A stretch of DNA of 64,000 bases from Roseovarius tolerans (lineage in GTDB: Bacteria; Pseudomonadota; Alphaproteobacteria; Rhodobacterales; Rhodobacteraceae): positions 241,487 through 305,486 of the forward strand of contig NZ_FOBO01000002.1 of NCBI RefSeq assembly GCF_900109855.1. The letters are read 5' to 3'. Of this stretch, positions 37,852 through 45,265 are shown piece after piece (position 1 is the first letter of the stretch; each line of letters begins with the position of its first letter). The notes below the pieces were generated by a model that saw only the letters and a list, made by a program, of their open reading frames with translations, was not told the origin of the DNA and ran no database searches. The position numbers were made by a program, and so were the translations under genes.

Positions 37852-37934
37852 AGGGATTTGCAAATCCCTGGGGCAAGCCGCTTTCAAGCGGCTTGCAACG
37901 CGGTTTCGAAACCGCGTCGAAAGGCGTTTGAAAA
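37852..37934. repeat. Tandem palindrome array 3 (four units, last one split by the insertion element)
   Basis: Palindromes at 37852-37869 (arm AGGGATTT, centre GC), 37873-37896 (arm GCAAGCCGCTT) and 37898-37917 (arm ACGCGGTTTC) are each followed at fixed distance by the next. The fourth unit (arm AAGGCGTTT) starts at 37921 and is interrupted by the element; its other arm resumes at 39932 (CGCCTT). Centres are at 37860.5, 37884.5, 37907.5 and, restored, 37930.5, that is 24, 23 and 23 bp apart. Between convergent tyrS and aroB once the insertion is removed. Confidence 0.78.
37927..37934. repeat. Left target-site duplication TTTGAAAA
   Basis: The 8-bp sequence TTTGAAAA stands immediately outside the left inverted repeat and recurs at 39924-39931 outside the right one. 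Eight bases is the duplication length known for IS1595-family transposition. The bases form the centre of a palindrome in the uninterrupted locus. Confidence 0.85.
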
Positions 37935-37959
37935 GGCGATGTTATACTTGACGTACCCA
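37935..37959. repeat. Left terminal inverted repeat of the IS element
   Basis: The left end matches the reverse complement of 39899-39923 at 22 of 25 positions, with mismatches at positions 7, 16 and 17. The common blocks are GGCGAT, TTATACTT and CGTACCCA. The TTGACG of the transposase promoter lies inside it, which places transcription under the same bases the transposase must bind. Confidence 0.85.
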
Positions 37960-37976
37960 CTCCGAACCCCTATATT
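37948..37976 (+). promoter_or_regulatory. Transposase promoter, TTGACG - 17 bp - TATATT
   Basis: A sigma-70-type promoter reads TTGACG at 37948-37953 and TATATT at 37971-37976 with the ideal 17-base spacer. The -35 box is within the inverted repeat. A short inverted repeat (CCCCT/AGGGG) surrounds the -10 box. An AAGGAG ribosome site at 37985-37990 precedes the transposase ATG at 37998. Confidence 0.7.
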
Positions 37977-37997
37977 TAAGGGGTAAGGAGAAAAGCC

Positions 37998-38911
37998 ATG
38001 TCGATCTTGTCCCGCGCCGAGTTTCACAACGAAGAAAAAGCATACGAGTATGTTGAGGCGCGCATTTGGCCGCATGGCGCAACTTGCCCCAAGTGCGGCG
38101 AGCGCGAGCGCGTATCCAAGATGGGCGGCAAGTCCACTCGGACCGGCACCTACAAGTGCTATAAGTGCCGCAAGCCCTTTACCGTGAAGGTCGGCACCAT
38201 CTTTGAAAGCAGCCATGTGCCCATGCATATTTGGCTGCAAGCTATCTACCTGATGTGCGCTAGCAAGAAGGGCATAAGCAGCAATCAATTGCACCGTACC
38301 CTTGGCGTCACCCTCAAAACCGCTTGGTTCATGTCTCATCGCATTCGTGAGGCTATGCGCGACGATAACCATTTTGACTTTGGGTCTGGCGGTGGTGTGG
38401 TTGAGGCCGATGAAACTTTTATCGGCAAAGAGCCGGGACAATCTCCGCGCCGTGGTGTGGGTTGGAAGATGAAGGTCATGTCGCTTGTCGATCGCCGCAC
38501 TGGCAGGCCAAAAGCATTGTCGTTGACGATCTGCGCAAAGATACCATCATGTCGATACTGCGCGAGAATGTGGCGCGTGAGGCTGCTGTTTATAGCGACG
38601 AGGCCAGCCACTATCATACCGTGGGTCGCGAGTTTTCCGCCCATGAAGTTGTGAACCATCGCGCCGATGAATACGTTCGCGGCGACGTTCACACCAACAC
38701 CGTGGAGGGCTTCTATTCGATCTTCAAGCGCGGGATGCGGGGTGTCTACCAGCACTGCGGCAAGAAGCACCTCCACCGCTACACTGCGGAATTCGATTTC
38801 CGTTACTCCAACCGTCAGGCGCGCGGCGCTGACGACGCCTTGCGCGCAGACCTTGCGCTGACTGGTATCGTCGGCAAGCGCCTGACCTATGAAACGGCTC
38901 GTGTCCAGTGA
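37998..38911 (+). CDS. IS1595-type transposase, two frames joined by a -1 shift
   Basis: The first frame (37998-38654) gives an N-terminal zinc ribbon (CPKCGERERV and CYKCRKPF) and the DDE-type domain start VVEADETFIG. It then leaves the family pattern after GRPK. The -1 frame (ending at 38911) resumes with SIVVDDLRKDTI, YSDEASHY and HTNTVEGFYSIFKRG. The shift falls at the run AAAA, 38510-38513. One extra A would restore a 304-aa protein, the family's usual length; alternatively ribosomes or polymerase slip there. So this is either a recently inactivated transposase or one made by frameshifting. Confidence 0.85.
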
Positions 38912-39060
38912 CGAAAAAGCCCAAAAAGGAAAGCCAAAAAGAGCAGTCGGCCCGCTTCGAAAAAGCGGTGCAAGACATGATCGACGCTGGCGAACTAAAC
39001 CCCACAGAGGCTGAGGAGCGGTTCGAAAGGGCAATGCAGTATGTTTTGAAGGATGAGTGA
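38908..39060 (+). CDS. Small passenger ORF of the IS element, 50 aa
   Basis: A GTG start at 38908 overlaps the transposase stop (GTGA), and the stop TGA at 39058-39060 lies 8 bases inside the next gene. The product is highly charged and helical, with a lysine-rich start (TKKPKKESQKEQSARFEKAV) and an acidic middle (AGELNPTEAEERFERA). No membrane segment or known domain is recognised. The double overlap and lack of gaps argue that it is translated, by coupling to the transposase. Confidence 0.6.
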   Translation: MTKKPKKESQKEQSARFEKAVQDMIDAGELNPTEAEERFERAMQYVLKDE

Positions 39061-39859
39061 TGTTACATCACCTTTTACAGTAGCGCGCCGCCGCCTCAGA
39101 TGGGCAAACGAAGCAATTGACGAGTTCGGTACCGACGCTCAAACCTTCCTTCAAGACAACCCCAATGCAGGATTTGTCACGGAGGATGATCCTACAACGG
39201 GCCATAAGATTTATAAGTTCGTGTTCACTGACGATATCCCTGACCATATTTTTCGAAAAGCTACTGAGGTTGTGGAACTCTCCAAAAGAGTTTTCGATCA
39301 ATCCGTCTATGCCGCGTGCGTCGCTGCTGGTGCCAATGTCAGAAGCAAAGACAACACCAACTTCCCGTGGGCCGAAACGCGAGAAGTCGTCATAGAACAC
39401 CGCTTGTCCGGGAGGGGTCGCGAGAGAATCCCGGAACCGATCAAATCCGCCATAATCGGGTTGAAACCATACGGCGTTGGAGAAGACTGCACTTCGGATG
39501 ATCGTATTTCGAGCCAGATATCCAGTATATCCAATCGAGGGCACACTGTTGGCCTGTCCATGGCTATTACTGTCAATGGTGGCGCTTACATTGCGAACGC
39601 GACAGTCGGACCTGGGGAGGACTTTATGGCTGGTCCGCCTGAGTGGGATCCGGTGAAGAAAGAGGCTGAAATATTCCGGGTTTCCCCGAAGGTGTTTTCT
39701 GAAATGCAGGCAAATACATATGTCAAGCTTGACATATGCTTCGACGAAGCTGGCGCTCTCAAAGATTTGCCATTTGTCCACGGAATGCGCGTTTTTACGG
39801 CAAAAGCTGAGGCCGTCATTCAGGCTCTGGAAGAAAAAATCTCTGCTATGCGGGGTTAA
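39053..39859 (+). CDS. Passenger gene of the IS element, unknown 268-aa protein
   Basis: I do not recognise the family. The protein is soluble-looking, without signal peptide or membrane helix. It has an N-terminal basic start (TVARRRLRWANEAIDEFGTD), a middle with WAETREVVIEHRL and a beta-rich C-terminal half (VGLSMAITVNGGAYIANATV). It ends 64 bases before the right end of the element. Lower GC and AT-rich codons set it apart from host genes. Cargo unrelated to transposition is the best inference; defence, regulation and accessory roles are all open. Confidence 0.7.
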   Translation: MSDVTSPFTVARRRLRWANEAIDEFGTDAQTFLQDNPNAGFVTEDDPTTGHKIYKFVFTDDIPDHIFRKATEVVELSKRVFDQSVYAACVAAGANVRSKDNTNFPWAETREVVIEHRLSGRGRERIPEPIKSAIIGLKPYGVGEDCTSDDRISSQISSISNRGHTVGLSMAITVNGGAYIANATVGPGEDFMAGPPEWDPVKKEAEIFRVSPKVFSEMQANTYVKLDICFDEAGALKDLPFVHGMRVFTAKAEAVIQALEEKISAMRG

Positions 39860-39898
39860 AATATCAACCATTAGTCACCCATTGACTGCGGGCGAGTG

Positions 39899-39923
39899 TG
39901 GGTACGCAAAGTATAATATCGCC
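39899..39923. repeat. Right terminal inverted repeat of the IS element
   Basis: Reverse complement of the left end with three mismatches in 25. It reads TGGGTACG near 39899 and ends AATATCGCC at 39923. Immediately outside is the second TTTGAAAA. Confidence 0.85.
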
Positions 39924-39931
39924 TTTGAAAA
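39924..39931. repeat. Right target-site duplication TTTGAAAA
   Basis: Second copy of the 8-bp duplication; followed by CGCCTT, the missing arm of the fourth palindrome of array 3. Confidence 0.85.
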
Positions 39932-40019
39932 CGCCTTCCCCGACCGGCACCCGACGCGCCTGACCCTGTGGTGCCACCCGCGATCAGCACTGCGCAGCAG
40001 GCCGCGCGAATTGTCGGGC

Positions 40020-41138
40020 TCAGGTCCGCATGGCCAGTGCGTCCTCCAGCACCGCGCGCACCGTCTCGGGTGGGACATCCGAGGTGATGAACGCCTCGCC
40101 GATGCCACGCGCAAGGATGAAACGCAGTTTGCCATCGACGACTTTCTTGTCCTGCCCCATGAGCGAGATAAGCCCATCTGCGTCAGGCAGTTCTCCTTCG
40201 ATATCAGACAGATCAACCTTCATCTTCATGTCGCGAAGATGGGCACACACACGGCTTGGGTCTTCCTGCGCACACAGCCCGAGACGCGCCGAGAGTTCGA
40301 ACGCGAGGGCGCAGCCAATCGCCACCCCCTCGCCATGCAGCAGACGCGCCCCGTCATAGTGAGTAGCCGCCTCCAGCGCATGACAAAACGTATGGCCAAG
40401 GTTGAGCAACGCCCGGTCGCCCTGTTCAGTCTCATCGCGCATCACGATCTCGGCCTTCATCTCGACCGATCGTTTGACCGCATGAATGCGCGCCGCCATA
40501 TCACCCGAGGCCGCACGTGAAGCATTGCCTTCAAGCCATTGGAAAAATTCACGATCTACCAGCAGACCATATTTCACCACCTCGCCGTACCCCGCGAGGA
40601 AATCGCGCTCCGGCAGGCTGCCCAGGACCTCGGTATCGGCCAGCACGAGGCTCGGCTGATGAAACGCGCCGATCAGGTTCTTGCCCTGCGGCGCGTTTAT
40701 CCCGGTCTTGCCGCCCACCGAGCTGTCGACCTGCGCGAGCAGGCTGGTCGGCACCTGCACAAACCGCACCCCGCGCCGCAGCACGGCGGCGGCAAACCCC
40801 ACCAGGTCACCAATCACGCCACCACCCAAGGCGACAACTATATCATTTCGCTCGACTTTCTGCTCCAGCAGCCATTCGACTGCGCGCTCGAAATGCGGCC
40901 AGGATTTCGTCGCCTCGCCCGGTGGCAGGCATAGCGCAACCGAAGAAATACCGTGCTCGGTCAATCCCGTGCGGAATGTTTCGAGATGCAGTGCTGCGAC
41001 GGTCTCGTCGGTGATGATCGCCACGCGCGGCCGCCGCAGCAGCGGGCTGATCAACGCGCCCGCCCGGCCCAGCAGACCCGGGCCGATGTGAATGTCATAG
41101 GCCCGCCCTTCCAGGCCCACATGCACGATCTCGCTCAT
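40020..41138 (-). CDS. aroB: 3-dehydroquinate synthase
   Basis: A 372-aa NAD- and metal-dependent enzyme making 3-dehydroquinate from DAHP, the second shikimate step. It shows GGGVIGDLVGFAAAVLRRGV, the QVPTSLLAQVDSSVGGKTGIN segment, the metal ligands in EVVKYGLL, LNLGHTFCHALE and HGEGVAIG. The start overlaps the aroK stop by 4 bases (ATGA), the usual aroK-aroB arrangement. Its downstream region, before the IS insertion, would have faced tyrS across palindrome array 3. Confidence 0.97.
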   Translation of the reverse strand: MSEIVHVGLEGRAYDIHIGPGLLGRAGALISPLLRRPRVAIITDETVAALHLETFRTGLTEHGISSVALCLPPGEATKSWPHFERAVEWLLEQKVERNDIVVALGGGVIGDLVGFAAAVLRRGVRFVQVPTSLLAQVDSSVGGKTGINAPQGKNLIGAFHQPSLVLADTEVLGSLPERDFLAGYGEVVKYGLLVDREFFQWLEGNASRAASGDMAARIHAVKRSVEMKAEIVMRDETEQGDRALLNLGHTFCHALEAATHYDGARLLHGEGVAIGCALAFELSARLGLCAQEDPSRVCAHLRDMKMKVDLSDIEGELPDADGLISLMGQDKKVVDGKLRFILARGIGEAFITSDVPPETVRAVLEDALAMRT

Positions 41139-41695
41139 TTCACTGCCTCCAGAACATCCCTGCGAGTCACCAGCGCCGCCTCGACCTCCGCCGCCATGTC
41201 GTCGATCGAATACCCCGGATCAGCGGCGACGTTCAAATCCGCCAGTTCATAGACCGGCGCACGCGTTTCATATATCTCCCGAAGCGTCTCATAAGGATGA
41301 TCTATGCGCAGCAAGGGTCTGGTATTCTTACCTTTTACCCGTGACCACAACAGGCTCAGATCGGCATTCAGCCAGACCGAGACGCCCTTATCGGACATCA
41401 TCTGCCGGTTTCTCTCGGACAAGAAGGCGCCCCCACCGGTCGACAGGATGCCACGCTGCGTGTCGAGCAGCCGCTCGATCACCTCGCTTTCGCGCGCACG
41501 AAAGAACGTCTCGCCATCCCTTTGGAATATTTCGGAAATCGTCATGTTGGCGGCTTTTTCGATCTCCGCATCCGAATCCAGAAACGGCACCGAAAGCCGG
41601 GCCGCCAAGGCCTTGCCCACGGCTGTCTTGCCGGCCCCCATCATACCCACCAGCACGACAGTTTTCTTCAGAATCCAATGCGTTCCGCCCGACAC
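41135..41695 (-). CDS. aroK: Shikimate kinase
   Basis: A 186-aa P-loop kinase that phosphorylates shikimate at the 3-OH. It has Walker A GMMGAGKTAVG, the shikimate-binding DSDAEIE and REVE-type region (FRARESEVIERL), STGGGAFL and the lid-domain arginine region (RPLLR). Length is normal. It is coupled to aroB by a 4-base overlap and is divergent from the small membrane protein gene at 41807, with about 110 bases between them that must hold both promoters. Confidence 0.95.
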   Translation of the reverse strand: MSGGTHWILKKTVVLVGMMGAGKTAVGKALAARLSVPFLDSDAEIEKAANMTISEIFQRDGETFFRARESEVIERLLDTQRGILSTGGGAFLSERNRQMMSDKGVSVWLNADLSLLWSRVKGKNTRPLLRIDHPYETLREIYETRAPVYELADLNVAADPGYSIDDMAAEVEAALVTRRDVLEAVK

Positions 41696-41806
41696 GCTCG
41701 GCGCTCCCCTGCCAATTCACACGGTTTTTCACTCAATGACGTGATCTTGCGCAAAAGGCCAGTTATAACTTGGTCAAAACTCACATCCGAGCAGACAGAG
41801 GTTTCC

Positions 41807-41956
41807 ATGTTTCGATTGATCAAGTGGCTGTTTTACTTGGCCATTCTGGGTTTCATCGTCCTGGTGGCCTATGCCTATATCGGGCCGTTTTTCGGGGCCG
41901 ACTTCTCGCCGCCCCAAACCGAGATTCGCGAGGATGTCATTCTTGAGACGCAGTAG
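41807..41956 (+). CDS. Small single-pass membrane protein, 49 aa
   Basis: A 49-residue ORF with one hydrophobic helix (about residues 5-27; LIKWLFYLAILGFIVLVAYA) and a short acidic tail (PPQTEIREDVILETQ). An AGAGG precedes the ATG. Its end overlaps the start of the next gene by 23 bases in another frame, and that gene overlaps xerD, so the three are coupled. No function is known; its gene position is the best evidence that it is real. Confidence 0.65.
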   Translation: MFRLIKWLFYLAILGFIVLVAYAYIGPFFGADFSPPQTEIREDVILETQ

Positions 41957-43472
41957 CCTCACGCTGCTCGCCACGCTTTGGGCAACCCTCGGCGCGGCGC
42001 AAGAGCCGCTCTCGGCGATTGACTGGTTGAACGACGCCGAGACCGTGGCCCTCGGCAGGCCCTATACCACGCCGGACGAGCCGCCCGCCGCCGATCGCGT
42101 CGTGGTGCCCGGTGTCACCGTCACCGCGCTCGACGCACCGCGTGCAGATGCGGTCGGGCTCTTGCCGGGCTCGACCACGGGACTGCCCTCCACGCTCTGG
42201 CAAGACAGCGCGACCGACGCGATCCTGGAACGGCTGGGCGATCTTCCGGACGTGCCACTGCCTGCGGTTCAGGCCCTCTATTACACGCTCCTTCTGGCAG
42301 AGGCGCACGCCCCTGACGATGCTGGTAGCGGTGCGCGTTTCCTCGCCGCCCGCCTCGCCGCACTGCGCCGGTTCGGCGCTGTGGAACCCGCCCTCGCCCT
42401 GGTCGAGCGGGCCGGTGGCGCGACCCCGGCGCTCTTCGATCAGTGGCTCGACCTTGCGTTGCTCGATGGCAGCGAGGATCGCGCCTGCACGGCGCTGAGC
42501 AAGGCGCAGCACCTGAGCCGACGGCTCGCCGCGCGCATCTATTGCACCGCGCGCGCAGGCGATTGGGACACGGCGGCACTCACCTATCACGGGGCCACCG
42601 CCACGGACGGGCTGAACGACACCGATGCCACGCTCCTCGCCCTGTTTCTCGATCCCGGGATGATCGAGGATATCGAACCGCCCGCCCCGCCCGCACAGAT
42701 CACCCCCCTGCAATTCCGACTGTTCGAGGCGATTGGCGCTCCGCTTTCGACGCGTAACCTGCCGCGCGCCTTCGCGATGGCAGATCTGCGCGGCACCGCG
42801 GGCTGGAAGGCGGAACTCGAGGCCGCCGAACGCCTCGCCCGAACCGGAGCCTTGCCCGGCGCGCAGCTTCTGGGCCTCTATACGGCGCGCAAACCGGCTG
42901 CCTCCGGCGGCGTCTGGGACCGGGTCGCGGCTGTTCAGCGTCTGGACAATGCGCTCAGCAATGGCGATTCCGCCGCCATCGCGCGAGCCATCCCCGCTGC
43001 GTGGCAGGCGGCGCGCGCGGTGCGGCTTGAGACCATCTTTGCCGAACTCTTCTCCGAACGTCTTCTAAATATCGACCTGCCCCCCGAGGTCCAGGCCCAA
43101 GCCTTTGACATAGCACTCCTCTCCAGCCTCTACGAGACAGCGGCACAGACCCTGACACCAACCAACGCCCGCCAGCGCTTTGCCGCCGGACTGGCCCGCG
43201 GTGCCCCTTCCGAGGCCGAGGCCACGCGCCCTGTCGAACAGGCGGTCGCGCGCGGTTTTGCCCGCGTGGCCCCCGCGCCCGCGCATCAGGTGCTGATCGA
43301 AGAGGGACGGCTGGGCGAAGCGATCCTGCTCGCCGCGCGAGAACTGGACAGCAACGCCGGCAGCGGTCGCGAGACGCTCAGCGCGGCAGTCGGGACCCTG
43401 CGTGCCGTCGGGCTGGAGGATACCGCGCGGCGTGCAGCCCTTCAGATGCTCTTACTGGAGCGCCTGAGTTGA
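41934..43472 (+). CDS. Exported alpha-helical protein of unknown function, 512 aa
   Basis: A 512-aa protein with a signal peptide (about residues 1-22, RRSSLTLLATLWATLGAAQ). A long alanine/leucine-rich helical body follows, which reads like degenerate TPR/Sel1-type repeats (ALVERAGGATPALFDQWLDL, AARIYCTARAGDWDTAALTY). No catalytic motif is seen. It starts inside the small membrane gene and its stop overlaps the xerD start (TTGA). I do not recognise it as a named family. A periplasmic scaffold role is a guess. Confidence 0.75.
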   Translation: MSFLRRSSLTLLATLWATLGAAQEPLSAIDWLNDAETVALGRPYTTPDEPPAADRVVVPGVTVTALDAPRADAVGLLPGSTTGLPSTLWQDSATDAILERLGDLPDVPLPAVQALYYTLLLAEAHAPDDAGSGARFLAARLAALRRFGAVEPALALVERAGGATPALFDQWLDLALLDGSEDRACTALSKAQHLSRRLAARIYCTARAGDWDTAALTYHGATATDGLNDTDATLLALFLDPGMIEDIEPPAPPAQITPLQFRLFEAIGAPLSTRNLPRAFAMADLRGTAGWKAELEAAERLARTGALPGAQLLGLYTARKPAASGGVWDRVAAVQRLDNALSNGDSAAIARAIPAAWQAARAVRLETIFAELFSERLLNIDLPPEVQAQAFDIALLSSLYETAAQTLTPTNARQRFAAGLARGAPSEAEATRPVEQAVARGFARVAPAPAHQVLIEEGRLGEAILLAARELDSNAGSGRETLSAAVGTLRAVGLEDTARRAALQMLLLERLS

Positions 43473-44440
43473 GTAGCGCAACACATTGGATTTCCACGTT
43501 TCTTGAGGCACAAGCCGCAGAACTCGGAGCCGCCGCCAACACCCTGTCCGCCTATCAGCGCGACCTGCGCGACTTCGAGGAGTGGATGGGCGGGCGCACA
43601 CATGATCTCTTCTCGGCCACGCAGGAGGATATCGAAGCCTACCTAATCCACTGCGATGCGCAGGGGCTTGCGCAATCGACCCGCGCGCGCAGACTCTCGG
43701 CGATCCGTCAACTCTACCGCTTTGCCTTTGAAGAACGGTTGCGCAGCGACAATCCGGCGATCCGCATTAAGGGGCCGGGGCGCGCCCAGCGCCTGCCCAA
43801 GACGCTGAGCGAGGACGAGGTCAGCCGCTTGCTCGATACCGCGCCACAGTTCGGTCGCAACCCGGCAGACCGCTGCCGCAATGCCTGTCTGATGGCGCTG
43901 CTCTATGCCACCGGCATGCGGGTGAGCGAATTGGTGACGCTGCCCCTGTCGGCCGCGCGCGGCGACCCCGACATGCTCCTGGTGCGCGGCAAGGGCGGCA
44001 AGGAACGCATGGTGCCGCTGTCACCGCCCGCGCGCCAGGCGCTCGCCGACTGGCTGGCCCTGCGCAACGCGCAAGAGGACGCAAAACGCGCCGAGGGCAA
44101 GACTGCCTCGGCCTATCTCTTTGCCTCAAGCGGCAAGGCCGGGCACCTGACGCGTCACAGGTTTTATCAATTGATCAAGGGCTTGTCAGTCGAGGCTCAT
44201 GTTGATCCGGACAAGGTGACACCCCACACCCTGCGCCACGCCTTCGCCACGCATCTTTTGGCCAATGGTGCCGATCTGCGGGTCATCCAGACGCTTCTGG
44301 GACATGCTGATGTCGCGACGACCGAAATTTACACCCATGTGCTGGAGGCGCGGTTGCAGGCCCTGGTCGAGGACCATCATCCGCTGGCGACCGCCGCGCG
44401 GCGCAAGGCGGGTGGAAGCACCTCTTCCGACGGCCAATAG
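43469..44440 (+). CDS. xerD: Site-specific tyrosine recombinase XerD
   Basis: A 323-aa recombinase that resolves chromosome dimers at dif with XerC and FtsK. The SAM-like N-terminal domain (TLSAYQRDLRDFEEW) precedes the catalytic domain: Arg151 in TGMRVSELV, the beta-hairpin lysine in GKGGKERMVPL, His253 and Arg256 in HTLRHAF, His279 in LLGHADV and nucleophile Tyr288 in TEIYTHV. The start is TTG, overlapping the preceding stop. It is likely the chromosomal XerD rather than an integrase, given no attachment site or mobile genes beside it. Confidence 0.93.
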   Translation: MSSATHWISTFLEAQAAELGAAANTLSAYQRDLRDFEEWMGGRTHDLFSATQEDIEAYLIHCDAQGLAQSTRARRLSAIRQLYRFAFEERLRSDNPAIRIKGPGRAQRLPKTLSEDEVSRLLDTAPQFGRNPADRCRNACLMALLYATGMRVSELVTLPLSAARGDPDMLLVRGKGGKERMVPLSPPARQALADWLALRNAQEDAKRAEGKTASAYLFASSGKAGHLTRHRFYQLIKGLSVEAHVDPDKVTPHTLRHAFATHLLANGADLRVIQTLLGHADVATTEIYTHVLEARLQALVEDHHPLATAARRKAGGSTSSDGQ

Positions 44441-45195
44441 CCTGTGCCAAGCGCCGTGTCATAGCCTTGCGTCAGCCCCGCCGCCCGCATCGCCGCCTGC
44501 GCAGCTTCGTGCGCGTAGGGCAAACGGTGCAGTGTCGCACGCCCTCGCTCCAGAATGGCAAAGGCGGTCTCAGGTCTGCCGTCATTGGGCGGCATGCCGA
44601 TCGCACCTGCATTGACCCAGTCCACCGCACCGATCCGCCGGGTGAATGCTAGGCCGCAATGCCCCGCCAAAACGCATGAAATATCTCCCACAACACTCTG
44701 TATATAATCAATTTCCTCGATGAAGTTGTCATCATGCAACACCGGCCAGAGAAAGCGACTGATGTCGCGAGCACCACCATGAATAACTGCATGCCGCCGC
44801 CCGTCATGGGCAAAGGTGATCACGTCCGGAAGCGCCGCCATCCAGTCGCGCACCTCATCGCTGACCGCAGCCTCAGCCTGCGCATACCATCCGGCTGACA
44901 GCCTGTCACACAGCGTGCCAGCCTCGAAGCCACAGCCGCAATCTCCGGTACGTGCGGCCAGTTGCCGCTCGCAATTGCCAGCAACCACGGCGCAGCCCAA
45001 TTCACAAATGGCGGCCACCGTCTCGGCGGGCTGCGCGCAATAGGCTACGATATCTCCGGTGCAGATCATCCGCTCCGGCGCAATACCGCGCCGCTCTGCC
45101 TCGACGATCACCGCCTGCGTGGCCTGCAGATTCGAGTATGGCCCGCCGAAAATCAGCAGCGGGCCGTCCAATTCGCCCAAATCCCGCACCTGCAT
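44377..45195 (-). CDS. Metallophosphoesterase-like protein
   Basis: A 272-aa calcineurin-like phosphoesterase relative. It has MICTGDIVAYCAQPAE, VVAGNCERQLA, the HDGRRHAVIHGGARD segment and VLAGHCGLAFTRRI with VNAGAIGMP, which matches the GDxxG, GNC(H)E and GH-x-H pattern in degenerate form. It probably hydrolyses a phosphodiester, substrate unknown. GGAGCAGG stands before the ATG at 45195. The last 64 bases overlap xerD on the opposite strand, tail to tail, and it is divergent from the CorC-type gene. Confidence 0.8.
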   Translation of the reverse strand: MQVRDLGELDGPLLIFGGPYSNLQATQAVIVEAERRGIAPERMICTGDIVAYCAQPAETVAAICELGCAVVAGNCERQLAARTGDCGCGFEAGTLCDRLSAGWYAQAEAAVSDEVRDWMAALPDVITFAHDGRRHAVIHGGARDISRFLWPVLHDDNFIEEIDYIQSVVGDISCVLAGHCGLAFTRRIGAVDWVNAGAIGMPPNDGRPETAFAILERGRATLHRLPYAHEAAQAAMRAAGLTQGYDTALGTGYWPSEEVLPPALRRAAVASG

Positions 45196-45265
45196 CACGC
45201 CTGCTCCCTTGATTGCGGGCCGATCAGCCCCCATAACCCGGTCAAGCATAAGGAATATCACGCAA

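Larger units (their letters stand above)
37935..39923 (+). mobile_element. IS1595-family insertion element with passenger genes, 1989 bp
   Basis: The ends are defined by inverted repeats of 25 bp (22 matches) beginning GGCGAT and ending CGTACCCA, flanked by the 8-bp duplication TTTGAAAA. Inside are a transposase of the IS1595/ISXO2 type, split by a -1 frameshift, a 50-aa ORF and a 268-aa ORF, all on the plus strand with overlapping ends. Base composition is visibly less GC-rich than the neighbours. The family is known to include members that carry non-transposition genes ('transporter' IS). The intact ends and identical duplications suggest recent insertion. Confidence 0.88.

Noticed and set aside
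37971..37985. Hairpin CCCCT/AGGGG as a separate regulatory RNA
   Set aside because: Only a 5-bp stem overlapping the transposase -10 box; noted as a possible operator but too weak to list alone.
39882..39917. Outward promoter at the right end of the IS element (TTGACT and TATAAT)
   Set aside because: The spacer would be 24 bases, too long for sigma-70, and the downstream gene aroB is on the opposite strand.
43469..44440. Phage integrase next to an attachment site
   Set aside because: The recombinase matches XerD in length and domain pattern, and no tRNA, direct repeats or phage genes are close.
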